DNA from: a bacterium
GTDB taxonomy: Bacteria > SZUA-79 > Acidulodesulfobacterales > Acidulodesulfobacteraceae
Assembly: GCA_021800805.1 (NCBI GenBank)
Contig: JAJYYR010000050.1
Location: forward strand, 1 to 6,314
Length of the DNA stretch: 6,314 bases
Direction of reading: 5' to 3'
Position numbers and translations under genes: made by a program. Of the stretch, positions 5,774 to 6,314 are shown piece by piece. The notes beneath the pieces were generated by a model. That model saw only the letters and a program-made list of their open reading frames with translations, searched no databases and was not told the DNA's origin. Numbering within the stretch: the stretch's first letter is position 1; each line of letters begins with the position of its first letter.

Positions 5774-6314
5774 TTATGCGCCGCTTGCGATCATCTGTTT
5801 TATGCTGTTAGATATACTCGTGTTCGTGGTTTGCATCTGTCCTATGTAAGACTCCAAACTAGAAAACTGTTTTGTGTACATTCCCATCTGGTCCTGCACT
5901 AAAGCCTGCTGGAGCGAAATCTTGTTATTCATGTTCGTAATTTCCGTATTGATTTCCTGTTCGTTAAACTGTATGATGCCGTTTGCCGGATTAGTATATG
6001 TTTTTAAAAAACTCGTCATTCCGCCTGCCATAGAAACTCCGTTCGCGGTAGGAGAACCGTTAACCAATGCGCTGAAAAACTGCTGGACCTGCTGGGGATT
6101 TGTAGCAAGCATATTATTTAAAGTCGAAGTATTGAACTGTAACTGGCCTGAACCGTTAGAGTTGGAAGTAATGCCGTAAGTAGAGGGAAGGCCGGCGGCA
6201 CCTGAAAGAGTCGGGGCTTCGCTTCCCATAAAACCGTATAATGAATTAACGAGGCTCGAAAGCGCAAAGTTGCCGCCTAACGGACCAAGAGACGAATTCT
6301 TAGTATTTCCGGAA
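5774..6314 (-). CDS. fliD: Flagellar hook-associated protein 2 (filament cap FliD), C-terminal part
   Basis: FliD forms the cap at the tip of the flagellar filament and guides folding of exported flagellin. The frame stays open from the stop TAA (5774-5776) to the right edge, so the gene begins outside the window; about 179 C-terminal residues are seen. The ATG at 6227-6229 is an internal Met, because the residues before it (SSLGPLGGNF, then LVNSLYGF) also read as FliD. Family signs are the 'GPLGGN..L.SLVNSL' segment, the stretch 'TSTLNNMLATNPQQVQQFF' and the final helix containing 'YTKQFSSLESYIGQMQ', which matches the 'y.kqF..Le..m.q' ending of the FliD_C domain. The Gln/Asn/Ser-rich C-terminal helix is as expected for the D0 coiled-coil region. 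fliS follows 45 bases downstream, the classical fliD-fliS order. Identification is firm; total length is unknown. Confidence 0.95.
   Translation of the reverse strand, partial: SGNTKNSSLGPLGGNFALSSLVNSLYGFMGSEAPTLSGAAGLPSTYGITSNSNGSGQLQFNTSTLNNMLATNPQQVQQFFSALVNGSPTANGVSMAGGMTSFLKTYTNPANGIIQFNEQEINTEITNMNNKISLQQALVQDQMGMYTKQFSSLESYIGQMQTTNTSISNSIKQMIASGA

Noticed and set aside
5874..6179. Plus-strand open frame of 101 codons
   Set aside because: It is antisense to the conserved FliD C-terminal domain and has no ribosome binding site or family match that I can see.
5774..6229. A short 151-residue gene starting at the ATG at 6227-6229
   Set aside because: The frame is open upstream to the window edge and the upstream residues continue the FliD pattern, so this ATG is internal.

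Overview
The window is AT-rich and almost entirely coding. All genes lie on the minus strand, so transcription runs from high to low coordinates. It looks like the distal part of one flagellar operon: the C-terminal end of fliD (filament cap), then fliS (flagellin export chaperone), then three large glycosyltransferase genes, then the first codons of a further gene that runs off the left edge. I see no RNA genes, CRISPR, insertion sequences or convincing terminator. The only non-coding stretches are 45, 12, 14 and 7 bases between genes, and the last junction is a 4-base ATGA overlap.

The organism is a flagellated bacterium with low to moderate GC. GT9 (heptosyltransferase-family) enzymes point to a Gram-negative. 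The layout of fliD-fliS followed by GT9 and CgeB/DUF3880-type glycosyltransferases resembles flagellar regions I associate with Desulfobacterota (former Deltaproteobacteria) and relatives. This is an impression from protein style, not a database result.

Layout by position: fliD C-terminal part 5774-6314; fliS 5255-5728; GT9 enzyme B 3620-5242; a three-part protein 1785-3605 (Maf-like N-domain, DUF3880-like region, CgeB-type glycosyltransferase domain); GT9 enzyme A 47-1777; start of an unidentified gene 1-50. The two GT9 enzymes are diverged paralogs. Each has the usual catalytic motifs, a four-cysteine cluster just after the catalytic core, and an unassigned, partly shared C-terminal extension of about 180-220 residues.

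The most economical reading is a flagellin (or cap protein) O-glycosylation cassette embedded in the fliD-fliS operon. In it, nucleotide-activated sugars, possibly ADP-heptose, would be placed on flagellin in the cytoplasm before export, at the stage when FliS holds it. The glycosyltransferase folds are well supported by motifs. The substrate assignment to flagellin rests on gene context, and the donor sugars are unknown.
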